Shown one piece after another: positions 9,672-19,656 of a DNA stretch of 64,000 nucleotides. The notes under the pieces are model-generated. The model was not told the origin of the DNA. It ran no database searches and saw nothing but the letters and a program-made list of their open reading frames with translations. Where the stretch lies: NCBI GenBank assembly GCA_027023425.1, contig JALVVL010000012.1, forward strand, positions 1 through 64,000, given 5' to 3'. The position numbers and the translations under genes were made by a program. Position 1 is the first letter of the stretch. The number at the start of each line of letters is the position of its first letter. The DNA is from Anaerolineales bacterium (GTDB taxonomy: Bacteria > Chloroflexota > Anaerolineae > Anaerolineales > DRMV01).

Positions 9672-10910
9672 ATGAAACGAAACGCCGCCTTTTTCGCCGC
9701 TTTTATAATTTTTGGCCTCATTGCGCTCTTTTGGGGGAACTTGACCTTTGCCCGTCGCTCGCCGGGTGGCCCCGATTTGCTCAATCACTGGATTGCCATG
9801 CGCGAATTTATCTTCCACGGCAAAAGTCCTTATTCCGAAGAAGTATCCGTAAAAATTCAACACGCAATCTACGGCCGCGCGGCGCTTCCGGGGGAAAACC
9901 AATACCTTGACGTTTACCCGCTTTACGCTTCTTTGGTCACTTTTACGCCTTTTGCTTTGATTGGCGATTTTACCCTTGCGCGCGCTCTGTGGATGACCGT
10001 GCTGGAACTTGCCATTTTGGCTTCAACCTTGTTCATATGGCGTATTTTGCGCTGGAAGCCCAAGCCCGCCCTCGCCACGGCTGTGATATTTTTTGCCCTC
10101 ACGTGGTATTTCGCAGTGCGGGCAATTGTGCATGGCAATGCAATTGCGTTGGTGCTTTTTTGGCTTTCGTTGAGCCTTTATGCCCTTTGGGCAGATTTGG
10201 ACGGCTGGGCAGGGGTCGCTCTTGTATTTGCAACCGTCAAGCCGAATGTAGCCCTTTTGCCGGTGATTTTTCTGTTGTTGTGGACGGCTTCCCACCGCCG
10301 TTGGCGCTTTTGGCGTGGCTTTTTTGTGACTTTGGGCGTTTTGTTGGCGTTTTCGCTTTGGCTCTTGCCTTCTTGGCCTTTGGAGAATTTGCGCAACATC
10401 TTGGCCTACCCTTCTTACAACCCGCCAGCATCGCCGCAAGCGACGCTTGCCGAGGCAATGCCCGGCATAGGCGCAAAACTCGGCTGGGCGCTTGTGGGAA
10501 TTGTATGGCTTTTATTGCTTGCGGAATGGGCGGCGGCATGGAAGCGCCCTTTCCGCCATGCACTGTGGACTTTTTCCGCCACTTTGCTTTTTAGCATTTG
10601 GAGCGGCATTCAGACTGCGCCGGGGAATCAGTTGATTTTGTGGATATCGCTTTTGGTTGTGTGGGTGCTTTGGGAAGTGCGCTGGAAACCTGCCGGCGTT
10701 TGGGCGGTGTGGATTACGCTTGTGGGGCTTTGGATTGGGCTTTGGGCTTTCTTTTTGGCTACTTTGGGGCGCGATGCCTTTGGGCATCCCTTCCAATCGC
10801 CGTGGATGTATTTTCCGCTTGGGATTTTCTTGTTCATAGGCCTCTACTGGGTGCGCTGGTGGGCTGTGCGCCCGCCGTTGTTGAGCGAACTTTTGTCGGA
10901 CGAGGCTTGA
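9672..10910 (+). CDS. Polytopic membrane glycosyltransferase (GT87-like)
   Basis: Many TM segments; early acidic residue context GGPDLLNHWIAMREFIFHGKSPY typical of GT87/DUF2029. Confidence 0.7.
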   Translation: MKRNAAFFAAFIIFGLIALFWGNLTFARRSPGGPDLLNHWIAMREFIFHGKSPYSEEVSVKIQHAIYGRAALPGENQYLDVYPLYASLVTFTPFALIGDFTLARALWMTVLELAILASTLFIWRILRWKPKPALATAVIFFALTWYFAVRAIVHGNAIALVLFWLSLSLYALWADLDGWAGVALVFATVKPNVALLPVIFLLLWTASHRRWRFWRGFFVTLGVLLAFSLWLLPSWPLENLRNILAYPSYNPPASPQATLAEAMPGIGAKLGWALVGIVWLLLLAEWAAAWKRPFRHALWTFSATLLFSIWSGIQTAPGNQLILWISLLVVWVLWEVRWKPAGVWAVWITLVGLWIGLWAFFLATLGRDAFGHPFQSPWMYFPLGIFLFIGLYWVRWWAVRPPLLSELLSDEA

Positions 10911-12554
10911 GTGAAGGGGCGTAGTGGCATGAAGCGCCTAAAGCGCCGCGACCTTTTCTGGCTTTTGCTCGCCCAAGCGCTTGCGCTTTGGGCGGTGATG
11001 CTTTTTCAGCATAGCCCCGGCTACATGGACGCAGATTATTACACCGTAATGGGGCGGCAGTTGGCGCGCGGCTCCGATGCCGAGCCGTTCATTTGGAATT
11101 TTTTGGATGACCCCACAGGCTTGCCGCACCCCGGCTTTGCCTATTGGCAGCCTTTGCCCGCAATGCTTGCCTCCGCTGGAATGCGCGTTTGGGGGATGAG
11201 TTTTGCCGCCGCCCGCTTGCCTTTTGCAATTTTGGCGCTTTTTGTTCCGTGGCTTACTGCACTCTTAGCGCTCCGGCTCACCGAGCGCCGCGATTTGGCG
11301 CTTTTGAGCGGCGCACTCGCCGTTGCTTCGGGGTTTTATTTGCCTTACTCGGCCGTGCCCGAAAGTTTTACGCCGTTGATGGTGCTTGGGGCGCTTTTCT
11401 TTTTGCTCTTGCTTTCTCGGGAAAGGAATCTGTTTGGTGATTTGTTACGACCGTGGCGGCTTGGCGGCAGGATTGTGGCGCGCTTTTTGGGAATTGGCTA
11501 CTTACCGGCGCTGGCTTTAGGGCTGGTTGTGGGGATGATGTGGCTGGCGCGTGCCGAGGGTTGGCTTTGGCTTTTAGCGGCTTTGGCCGCTCTTGCCATC
11601 ATGCGCGAGCGCCGTCTTTCGGACTACGCGTGGGTGTTGGTCGGCTGTTTTTTGCTCGTCTTTCCGTGGATGCTCCGCAATTTGGGAGAATTCGGCAGCG
11701 TTTTTGCCCCCGGTGGCCTGCGGACGTTTTGGCTGACCGACTACAACGAAATTTTCGTGTATCCGGCCTCCAAACTCAATTTTGCCCATTGGTGGGCGAG
11801 CGGGCTAAGGGCGATCCTGCGGGCACGAATGCACGCGCTTGCCATCAATTCGCTTTCGGCATTTGCGGTTCAAGGCGAGGTGATTTGGCTGCCGTTTATC
11901 CTGCTCGGCGCGTGGGCGCTGCGCCGTAAGGCCGTGGTGCAGATTGCTCTTGCTATGGAATTGATTTTGTGGTTGGTTTTTAGCCTTGTGTTTCCCTTTT
12001 CCGGGGAACGCGGCGGCTTTTTTCATGCTTGCGCGGCTCTTCAGCCGCTTTGGTGGGCGCTTGCGCCGTTGGGGCTCGCCTATGCTTTGAAACCGTTGGC
12101 AAAACGTCGCCGCTGGAACGGCGCTGAGGCTTTGAAAGCGCTCGGTTGGGGGTTTGTGGGCATTGCTTTGCTTTTGACCGTTTTGGTCGTGCATCGCCGC
12201 GTCATCGGCAATGACCCCACCGCCCCGGTTTGGGACAAGCAAACAAGGCTTTACGTCCGCTTTGGCGATGCTTTACGGCGTTATGGTGCTTCGGGAGGCG
12301 ATGTTGTGCTGGTGAACAATCCTCCCGGCTTCACGCTTGCAACTGGTTTCCGCACGGTGGTAATCCCCGATGGCGGCGTGGAGGAGGTGACCGCGGTGGC
12401 AAAGCGCTATGGGGCGCGCTATTGGGTTCTGGAGGTGGGGCATCCGCCTCAGTTGAACCACTACTATTGCCATCCCGATTATGTGCCTAAGCCTTGGCGC
12501 TATTTGGGCGATGTGGCGCTAAACCCGCTGTTTGTGCTGGAGGGTGAAAGATGA
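10911..12554 (+). CDS. Polytopic membrane glycosyltransferase-like protein (GT39/ArnT-like)
   Basis: GYMDADYYTVMGRQLARG ... multi-TM; GTG start immediately after the preceding stop, in-frame ATG at 10929. Confidence 0.65.
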   Translation: MKGRSGMKRLKRRDLFWLLLAQALALWAVMLFQHSPGYMDADYYTVMGRQLARGSDAEPFIWNFLDDPTGLPHPGFAYWQPLPAMLASAGMRVWGMSFAAARLPFAILALFVPWLTALLALRLTERRDLALLSGALAVASGFYLPYSAVPESFTPLMVLGALFFLLLLSRERNLFGDLLRPWRLGGRIVARFLGIGYLPALALGLVVGMMWLARAEGWLWLLAALAALAIMRERRLSDYAWVLVGCFLLVFPWMLRNLGEFGSVFAPGGLRTFWLTDYNEIFVYPASKLNFAHWWASGLRAILRARMHALAINSLSAFAVQGEVIWLPFILLGAWALRRKAVVQIALAMELILWLVFSLVFPFSGERGGFFHACAALQPLWWALAPLGLAYALKPLAKRRRWNGAEALKALGWGFVGIALLLTVLVVHRRVIGNDPTAPVWDKQTRLYVRFGDALRRYGASGGDVVLVNNPPGFTLATGFRTVVIPDGGVEEVTAVAKRYGARYWVLEVGHPPQLNHYYCHPDYVPKPWRYLGDVALNPLFVLEGER

Positions 12555-14053
12555 AGGGCACCTCCCGATTGGCCGGTTTTTGGGGGAGCGAGATTGGCCG
12601 AAAGGCAGAGGTCTTGTCCTTAGCAGTGGTGTCTGCCGTTGCTATGGTGGTTTTTGTGCTTTGGAGTCGCCATGTTTACGGCTTTGGCTTTCCGCTGGAC
12701 GACGCGTGGATTCACCAAACCTACGCGCGCAACCTCGCCTCCGGCTTGGGGTGGGTTTACCGCCCCGGCATTCCCTCGGCTGGGGCAACTGCTCCGCTGT
12801 GGGTTATGCTTTTGGCTGTTGGCCATCTTTTCCGCGTGCTACCACTTGTGTGGGTTTGGGCTTTGGGCTGGGCAACGCTGACCGCTTTGGGCCTGCTTGC
12901 CGTTTGGGGGTGGCGGCGGCTCGCTCCGCAATCTAAGCGCAAATTGGCATTTGCGGCAGGGTTGGTTTTGCTAACCGAATGGCACATGATCTGGGCTTCG
13001 CTTTCGGGTATGGAGACGGCGCTTTTTTCGCTAATTGTGTTTGCCGCCCTGCTCGCGCTAACAGATTCGCCGCCGCGCTGGTTCACCGCGGCTGTGCTTA
13101 TCGCCTTTGGCATTTGGCTGCGCCCTGAAATGGTTGGTGTGTGGGGAATTGCTGTGTTGGGCTGGGCGCTTACTTTTTATCCCAAAAATTTGTTTTCGCG
13201 GCAAAGCCTGAAAGCCCTTGCCGTGCTTGTTTTCGTTCCCTCAGTGGGTTTTGGTTTGCTGGCGGCGTTCAATTATCACCTTTCGGGCACTTTGTGGCCT
13301 AACACCTTCTACGCAAAGCAGGCCGAATATGCGGCATTGCTCGCTCAGCCGTTGTGGAAGCGTTGGCTTCGTGAGGCCGCGCAACCTTTGGTAGGTGTAA
13401 ACGCTATCCTTGTGTTTGGCTTTCTGTTTTGTGGTTGGAAATCGCGCTTCCGGCAGTGTGGGTTGCCGTTGTTGTGGGCGCTGGGGCATATAACCGTTTA
13501 CGCCTTGCGCTTGCCGGTAGTTTATCAGCATGGGCGTTATTTGATGCCGGTGGTGCCTGTTTTGGGATTTTGGGGGCTGTTGGGCTGGGCTGAGGGGTTG
13601 GAGCGCTTTTCGGCGAGGGTGAAATGGGTGGCCTTTCGCACGCTTTGGGCTTCGCTTGGCGCTGCTGTGCTCGTTTTTGCCGCGCTGGGTGCAAATTCTT
13701 ATGCGCGCGACGTCGCCTTCATCCAAAGCGAAATGGTGGATACTGCCCTCTGGGGTGCTGAGCACCTTCCGCAAAATACAAAAGTTGCCATTCACGACAT
13801 TGGCGCATGGGGCTATTTCACCGATTTTCCCATTATTGACCTTGCCGGGCTAATTTCGCCCGATGTTGTGCCGGTTATTCGCTCTGAAGAAGGCCTACGG
13901 AAATTCATCAATGCGCATCATGCGGAAGTGCTTGTAACATTTCCTGATTGGTATCCTCACCTTGTGGCCGGTTTGCAGGTGCTTTATTTCAACCCTCATG
14001 GTTGGGGGACAAAAGAAGGCGGCACGCACATGACTGTGTACCATTGGAAGTAG
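12551..14053 (+). CDS. Polytopic membrane protein, glycosyltransferase-like
   Basis: FPLDDAWIHQTYARNLASGLGWVYRPG motif plus multi-TM; overlaps preceding stop by 4 bp. Confidence 0.65.
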   Translation: MKGTSRLAGFWGSEIGRKAEVLSLAVVSAVAMVVFVLWSRHVYGFGFPLDDAWIHQTYARNLASGLGWVYRPGIPSAGATAPLWVMLLAVGHLFRVLPLVWVWALGWATLTALGLLAVWGWRRLAPQSKRKLAFAAGLVLLTEWHMIWASLSGMETALFSLIVFAALLALTDSPPRWFTAAVLIAFGIWLRPEMVGVWGIAVLGWALTFYPKNLFSRQSLKALAVLVFVPSVGFGLLAAFNYHLSGTLWPNTFYAKQAEYAALLAQPLWKRWLREAAQPLVGVNAILVFGFLFCGWKSRFRQCGLPLLWALGHITVYALRLPVVYQHGRYLMPVVPVLGFWGLLGWAEGLERFSARVKWVAFRTLWASLGAAVLVFAALGANSYARDVAFIQSEMVDTALWGAEHLPQNTKVAIHDIGAWGYFTDFPIIDLAGLISPDVVPVIRSEEGLRKFINAHHAEVLVTFPDWYPHLVAGLQVLYFNPHGWGTKEGGTHMTVYHWK

Positions 14054-14078
14054 CCCTTCGTTGTGATATACTTTTGCC

Positions 14079-14741
14079 ATGGCTCACAAACGACCGATCC
14101 GCATAGTAATAGTTGATGACCATCCCGTATTCAGGGAAGGCCTGCGTAAAGTCTTTGAAGTGGAAGATGACATAGAAGTAGTGTCCGAGGCGGCTACCGC
14201 ATCTGCCGGCTTGGAGATTATCAAGGAACTTAAGCCGGATATTGCGGTTGTTGACATCAGCCTCCCGGACGGGAACGGGCATGAATTGTTACGGGAAGTT
14301 GTGCAAGCCAAATTGCCTACAAAAGTCGTTCTGCTAACGGCTTATGACGACGCTGTTCAGCAACAACTTGCTTTTACGGAGGGGGCATGGGCTTATTGTG
14401 TGAAGGATGCTCCGCCGGAGGAATTGGTTAGTGCTGTCCATGCCGTGGCAGATGGGCTATGCTGGCGTGAAGGGCGGGCTATGCCGCCGGAAGTGGCGCG
14501 CGCTGAGCCGCCTTTTGGGAGCAGTTATCCCCTTAGTGTCCGTGAAATGGAAGTGCTTCGTCTTATTGCACGCGGGATGAGCAACCGAGAAATTGCGCGT
14601 AGGCTGAACATAAGCCAGCAAACTGTGAAAAACCATATCGCTTCAATTTTCCGCAAACTGCAAGTGCGAGATCGCACTCAGGCGGCATTGTATGCTTTGA
14701 AGATGGGCTGGGTGCAGTTAGAAGATCGGCCGAAAGGTTAG
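14079..14741 (+). CDS. NarL/FixJ-family response regulator
   Basis: IVIVDDHPVFREGL..., LuxR HTH LSVREMEVLRLIARGMSNREIARRLNISQQTVKNHIASIFRKL. Confidence 0.95.
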   Translation: MAHKRPIRIVIVDDHPVFREGLRKVFEVEDDIEVVSEAATASAGLEIIKELKPDIAVVDISLPDGNGHELLREVVQAKLPTKVVLLTAYDDAVQQQLAFTEGAWAYCVKDAPPEELVSAVHAVADGLCWREGRAMPPEVARAEPPFGSSYPLSVREMEVLRLIARGMSNREIARRLNISQQTVKNHIASIFRKLQVRDRTQAALYALKMGWVQLEDRPKG

Positions 14742-14756
14742 GTTGGAGGAGTGTAA

Positions 14757-15836
14757 ATGGAAGAACTAACGGCGGGCGAAGGAAAGGGCTCGCGCCGAAC
14801 AGATGTTACGCCTTTTGACGAGTTATTCAACAAGATAACCGATAATTTGAATGCTGAATTGCGCGAAGTCGGCATGACGCTTGACCAAACGCAAGCAGAA
14901 GTAAGTAGGCTTGCTCAGCGGAGTGCCTCTTTGATAGCCTACGTCAAGCAAATGCAAAAAGAGGGCAAAACCGTTGGCCTTGCTGAAGCATGCGGGGAAG
15001 CACTTGACGCTCAGCAACGGTACCTAATCCTCAAAGCGCAAGTGGAAAAGTTGCAACAAGTGCGCGAGATGCTCACTCGCCAGATGGAAATGTTGGGGGA
15101 ACTGAGGAATGCGGCCAAGCAAGCCCCTGCCCAGAATGGCAAAAAACAAACCCCGTTGGCAATGCTTGAAATGCTTGTTCAAACGCAGGAAGAGGAGCGC
15201 CGCCGCCTTGCCCGGCAAATGCACGACGGCCCTGCGCAGACACTTTCTAACTTTATTTTGCAAACCGAAATTGCTATGCGCCTTTTTGAACTCAACCCCG
15301 ACAAGGCGGCAGAAGAACTGCGCACCCTCAAGGCAAGTGCTTCCAAAACGTTTCAGCAGGTGCGGGAATTTATTTTTGAACTTCGCCCCATGATGCTGGA
15401 TGACCTCGGCCTTGCTCCGACTTTGAAGCGTTACTTTGAGGCTTTGTCCGAGCAGTTAGAAGCGGAGGTTGAACTTCGCCTTTTAGGGACCGAACGACGT
15501 TACCCCGATTACTTAGAGGTTTTCATTTTCCGCACGGTGCAAGAGTTGGTGCTGAGTGCGATAAAACAACGCAACGCGACAAAGGTGAAAGGTACGGTCA
15601 CGCTCGGGGAGCGTGAGGTAAAAGGCCGTATAGAGGATAACGGCGAACCCATTGACGAAGCCGCTTTGGATAGCGAGGAATGGATGAGCCTGCGCTTGTT
15701 GCGTGAGAGAATTGAAACTCTCGGGGGAAGTATGAGCATTTTGTCTAACGGTGAGGAGGGGACGATAGTGAGTTTTGAACTGGGTGTTGTGTCTAACCCG
15801 GTAAGTGGGCAGGCGAGTGTAATGGATGTGCGTTAA
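14757..15836 (+). CDS. Soluble sensor histidine kinase (HisKA_3, DegS-like)
   Basis: Coiled coil then RRRLARQMHDGPAQTLSNFILQTE; LRPMMLDDLGL; no obvious TM. Confidence 0.9.
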   Translation: MEELTAGEGKGSRRTDVTPFDELFNKITDNLNAELREVGMTLDQTQAEVSRLAQRSASLIAYVKQMQKEGKTVGLAEACGEALDAQQRYLILKAQVEKLQQVREMLTRQMEMLGELRNAAKQAPAQNGKKQTPLAMLEMLVQTQEEERRRLARQMHDGPAQTLSNFILQTEIAMRLFELNPDKAAEELRTLKASASKTFQQVREFIFELRPMMLDDLGLAPTLKRYFEALSEQLEAEVELRLLGTERRYPDYLEVFIFRTVQELVLSAIKQRNATKVKGTVTLGEREVKGRIEDNGEPIDEAALDSEEWMSLRLLRERIETLGGSMSILSNGEEGTIVSFELGVVSNPVSGQASVMDVR

Positions 15837-15984
15837 TTTTGGATCTATAGCACCGACTGTGCTATGGGCGGGTAATAACCGACCGACTTGATATATATTC
15901 ATAATGTTTTTGCAATGCTACTGGCGGTGTTTTAGGGTACACTATAAACAGTTACTAATCCTATCACGAAAGGAGGTGAAAGCC

Positions 15985-16131
15985 ATGTTGTTCGCACCGA
16001 AAGAGAAGGGTCAGGGCCTCGTAGAATACGCGTTGATTCTTGTGTTGGTCGCTATTGTTGTGATTGCTATTTTGTCCATCTTGGGCCCGGCCATCGGCAA
16101 CGTGTTCAGCAACGTTGTCAACAGCATCTAA
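15985..16131 (+). CDS. Flp/Fap-type pilin (48 aa)
   Basis: RBS aaaggaggtgaa; MLFAPKEKGQGLVEYALILVLVAIVVIAIL: prepilin motif KG|QGLVE with Glu at +5, then hydrophobic segment. Confidence 0.92.
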   Translation: MLFAPKEKGQGLVEYALILVLVAIVVIAILSILGPAIGNVFSNVVNSI

Positions 16132-16149
16132 GGGAATTTCCACTCCCGA

Positions 16150-16182
16150 AAAAAAGCCCCACTGCAAAGTGGGGCTTTTTTT
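16150..16182 (+). terminator. Rho-independent terminator after flp pilin
   Basis: aaaaaagccccactgcaaagtggggctttttttt. Confidence 0.92.
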
Positions 16183-16335
16183 GTTGTGGGGGATTGCTTA
16201 CTGCCCTGTCAGATGGCAAGTGTAGTGGGTATCCACCGAGCACAGGCGAGGCGGCGGGGGATAAGTGAGAGCGTTCAGGCATAACAACGTTACTTTTCGT
16301 TATCAGATTTTTTCTTTACGCAGTTTTCCTGCTCC

Positions 16336-16426
16336 ATGTCACCGCGAGGCGGTCGCAGGCCGCCGAAGCGGTCTCCTCTACCGTGTGGGGGATGGCTTCG
16401 CCGCCTATGGCGGCTCGCCATGACAT
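16336..16426. repeat. Small palindromic repeat element (ATGTCA...TGACAT ends)
   Basis: atgtcaccgcgaggcggtcgcaggccgccgaagcggtctcc...gggggatggcttcgccgcctatggcggctcgccatgacat. Confidence 0.6.
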
Positions 16427-16577
16427 GAAAACGAGCGCTTTTATGAACAACTGCGTAAGTTCTTTTCTCAATAGGAGCAATTGGTGATGATAAAATGGCG
16501 ACGCGCGAATCCGCTCTTGGGGTTCTCACGGCTTTTCGGAGATTGTGCTCTCAAAATTGCCCGCGCGAGGAGGCCTT

Positions 16578-17507
16578 GTGGGCAAAAAACGCTATTTACC
16601 CGTGCTTGTGCTCACAATGGGGGTATTGGCGGTCTCTACCGCTTCTATTTTCATTCGCTATGCCCAGCGAGAAGCGCCCTCTTTGATTATCGCCGCCTAT
16701 AGGCTCAGCATTGCTTCAGCAATTTTAGCCGTTCCTCTCGCCACACGGAATAAAAAGGCGCTTCTCGCTCTGTCGCGCCGAGATTTTCTCCTCGCTTTGG
16801 CCTCAGGTACTTTCCTTGCCATTCATTTTGCTTCGTGGATTTCATCTTTGGCTTACACCACTGTTGCAAGTTCAGTTGTGCTTGTTACAAGCACCCCGCT
16901 TTGGGTGGGGTTGCTTTCGCCGTTGGTGTTGGGCGAGCGCCTCACTTTGCCCATTTTGCTGGGCATGGCGGCTACGCTTACCGGCGGGATAGCCATTGCC
17001 CTCGGCGATGCTTGCGCCGGCGGGGTGTGCGCTTTGGGCTCTGCCTTGGCTGGTGGCGCGTTGTGGGGCGATTTTCTCGCTCTGGTCGGTGCATGGGCGG
17101 CGGCCGGTTATTTCCTTATCGGGCGGCATTTGCGCTCTAAAACCACCTTGTTGGTTTACATCGGCCTTACTTACGGAATGGCGGCCTTGGTGCTTGATGT
17201 TTTTGTTTTGCTTTTAAGGCAACCGATTTTTGGCTATAGCCTTCAGACTTATGCTTGGTTCGTGCTTTTGGCTTTAGTGCCTCAACTTGTAGGCCACACG
17301 TCTTTCAACTGGGCTTTGAAATACCTTTCGGCCGCCTTTGTAGCCATCACTTTGTTGGGGGAGCCGGTTGGTTCTACGCTTTTGGCTTATGTTTTTCTAA
17401 GCGAAACTCCCTCTCTGATGACGGTAATCGGTGCTATACTTATTTTAGGTGGCATTGCGGTGGCCTCGTTGCACGAAAAGAAGCCCCCTGTGCCCGAAGC
17501 GCCCTAA
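16578..17507 (+). CDS. EamA/DMT-family transporter
   Basis: 10-TM DMT pattern; GTG start at 16578 preceded by gaggagg (ORF extends to 16545). Confidence 0.85.
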   Translation: MGKKRYLPVLVLTMGVLAVSTASIFIRYAQREAPSLIIAAYRLSIASAILAVPLATRNKKALLALSRRDFLLALASGTFLAIHFASWISSLAYTTVASSVVLVTSTPLWVGLLSPLVLGERLTLPILLGMAATLTGGIAIALGDACAGGVCALGSALAGGALWGDFLALVGAWAAAGYFLIGRHLRSKTTLLVYIGLTYGMAALVLDVFVLLLRQPIFGYSLQTYAWFVLLALVPQLVGHTSFNWALKYLSAAFVAITLLGEPVGSTLLAYVFLSETPSLMTVIGAILILGGIAVASLHEKKPPVPEAP

Positions 17508-17766
17508 TGCATAATCAACCCGGATGTTGGGTTTAGGCTCTTCGACAATGCCCAGTCACCTGGCTTAATCTCTCCCTACCCCCGCTACGGCGAGGCCTCG
17601 CTTCCGCTCAGCCTGCCGTAGCCGCCCCCTTCCCTCCCTTACCAAGGGAGGGAAGGGGGCGGCTGAGCCGAGCGCCAGCGAGGCTCATCGGGGGATAGGT
17701 GAGATCTCACCACAAAGCGAGCGGATGACGCCTTCCGTAATGACCAAAATCTTGTTTGAGAATGCA
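17508..17766. mobile_element. MITE-like element copy 1 (259 bp)
   Basis: TIRs TGCATaaTCAA ... TTGagAATGCA; flanking CTAA on both sides; internal long hairpin cccccttccctcccttaccaagggagggaaggggg; same length and sequence family as 35092-35350. Confidence 0.8.
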
Positions 17767-17784
17767 CTAACAAGGAGGTAAAAA

Positions 17785-17988
17785 ATGCAAATCCATTGCA
17801 CTTACTGCGGAGCGCCGTTGAATATCAGCCGCAAAGTGGCCGAGGCCGCGCTTGAAAAACTTTACGCGGAGGACCTCGCTTATTACGAGGTCCGTTGCCC
17901 CAAGTGCCGCAAGATGAATAAAATACCGCGCGAAGTGCTTTTGCGCGCCGTCCCCAATTGGAAGCCGCCCGCGCAGGCCGAAGACTAA
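17785..17988 (+). CDS. Small zinc-ribbon protein
   Basis: CTYCGAPL...CPKCRKMNKIP; RBS caaggaggt. Confidence 0.8.
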   Translation: MQIHCTYCGAPLNISRKVAEAALEKLYAEDLAYYEVRCPKCRKMNKIPREVLLRAVPNWKPPAQAED

Positions 17989-18072
17989 AGAGCGTGGTTC
18001 TACTTCACTTGTTTCGCTTGCCGCCGCGTTTTCACGCGGCGGTTTGCGCAGTTTTGCATTGGAGGTTCCCCC

Positions 18073-19656
18073 ATGAAAATTTCTCGCACTGCCGAAATGC
18101 GCTCGCTGGATAGAAGCGCCATTGAAAAATACGGTATCCCCGGCGTGATTTTGATGGAAAACGCCGGTGAGGCAACTTATTTCGTCATTCTCAAGGAATT
18201 TGGGGCAATCGGCAAGCGCTTTGTCGTGGTGTGCGGAACTGGGCACAACGGCGGCGATGGGCTGGTGGTTGCCCGCAAACTCTTTTCTATGCGCGCCGAT
18301 GTGCAGATTTTCTGCCTTGGCACTCCCGACCGCTTTGACGACACCGTCCGCTACCACTACCACATGGTAGAGCGCATTGGCATTCCGTTTATCAGTTTGC
18401 CCGGCGATGACCTTTCGCCGCTGCGCGAGGCACTCAAATCTGCAGACGCGGTGGTTGATGCTATTTTCGGCACCGGCCTTAGCCGTGAGGTGAAAGGGCG
18501 CTACGCCGAGGCAATCCGCCTGATAAACGCTTCCGCTAAGCCTGTTTTCAGCGTGGACATTCCATCGGGCGTGGCCGGCGATACCGGCGAGGTGATGGGC
18601 GTGGCGGTCAAAGCGACCTACACAGTTACCTACGGCTTGCCGAAGTGGGGCAATTTGCTTTACCCCGGCTTTGAGCGCTGCGGCCACTTGTTTGTGACCC
18701 ACATTTCCTTCCCGCCGCAGTTGTATGAGCGCGATGAAATTGCTGCTGAGGTGAACATGCCGCTTCCGCCGACGCCGCGCCCCCCCGATGGGCACAAGGG
18801 CACTTTTGGAAAGGTAATGTTTATCGCCGGTGCGGCGCGCTATCAGGGTGCGCCCTATTTTGCGGCGATGTCTTTCCTCAAAGCGGGCGGTGGGCTTTCT
18901 TACCTCGCCACCCCGCGCTCGGTTGCGCCTTTTATCGCCTCTAAGGGCAGCGAAATCGTCTTTTTGCCCCAGCCCGAGACCGCGGGCGGCAGCCTCTCTT
19001 ACGCCGCGCTGGATGGCTTGCTTGAAGCCGCCGAGGGAATGGACATGGCGGTGCTCGGCCCCGGCATTTCGCTGGATGAGGAAACTCAGCGTTTGGCGCG
19101 GGAACTGGTGGAGCGGTTGGCTTTGCCACTGGTAATTGACGGCGATGGCCTTACTGCGCTTGCCGGGCATACCGAAATTTTGCGCCGCCGCGCCGCGCCG
19201 ACCGCCCTCACCCCGCACCCGGGCGAGATGGCGCGCCTGCTTGGTATGCCCATGAAGGAAGTGCTTGCCAATCGCGTTGACCTCTTGCGCCAAGCCGCCG
19301 CCGATTGGAACGCTGTGGTGGTCTTCAAGGGCGCTCATTCGCTTATCGGCTACCCCGATGGGCGCATTTTCCTCAACCTCACGGGCAACGCGGGGATGGC
19401 AACGGCGGGCAGTGGCGATGTTCTTACGGGCACAATTGCCGCAATGCACGCGGCGCACCACTACGCTTTCCCCGAGGCCGTGCGGATGGGCGTTTTGATG
19501 CACGGTTTGGCCGGCGATAGCGCCGCCGCGGCTCTGGGCGAGGAGGGCGTGGTCGCAGGTGATATTCTTGCTTGCCTGCCCAATGCCATTCGCCGCTACC
19601 GCGCGGAATGGCAGGCAATGGCCGAGGGCTATTTCGGCAAAATCTCGGTGGTGTAG
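18073..19656 (+). CDS. nnrD: Bifunctional NAD(P)H-hydrate epimerase / ADP-dependent dehydratase
   Basis: N-terminal epimerase (VVCGTGHNGGDGLVVARKL), C-terminal YjeF kinase-like domain (LTPHPGEMARLLG, NAGMATAGSGDVLTG). Confidence 0.95.
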   Translation: MKISRTAEMRSLDRSAIEKYGIPGVILMENAGEATYFVILKEFGAIGKRFVVVCGTGHNGGDGLVVARKLFSMRADVQIFCLGTPDRFDDTVRYHYHMVERIGIPFISLPGDDLSPLREALKSADAVVDAIFGTGLSREVKGRYAEAIRLINASAKPVFSVDIPSGVAGDTGEVMGVAVKATYTVTYGLPKWGNLLYPGFERCGHLFVTHISFPPQLYERDEIAAEVNMPLPPTPRPPDGHKGTFGKVMFIAGAARYQGAPYFAAMSFLKAGGGLSYLATPRSVAPFIASKGSEIVFLPQPETAGGSLSYAALDGLLEAAEGMDMAVLGPGISLDEETQRLARELVERLALPLVIDGDGLTALAGHTEILRRRAAPTALTPHPGEMARLLGMPMKEVLANRVDLLRQAAADWNAVVVFKGAHSLIGYPDGRIFLNLTGNAGMATAGSGDVLTGTIAAMHAAHHYAFPEAVRMGVLMHGLAGDSAAAALGEEGVVAGDILACLPNAIRRYRAEWQAMAEGYFGKISVV

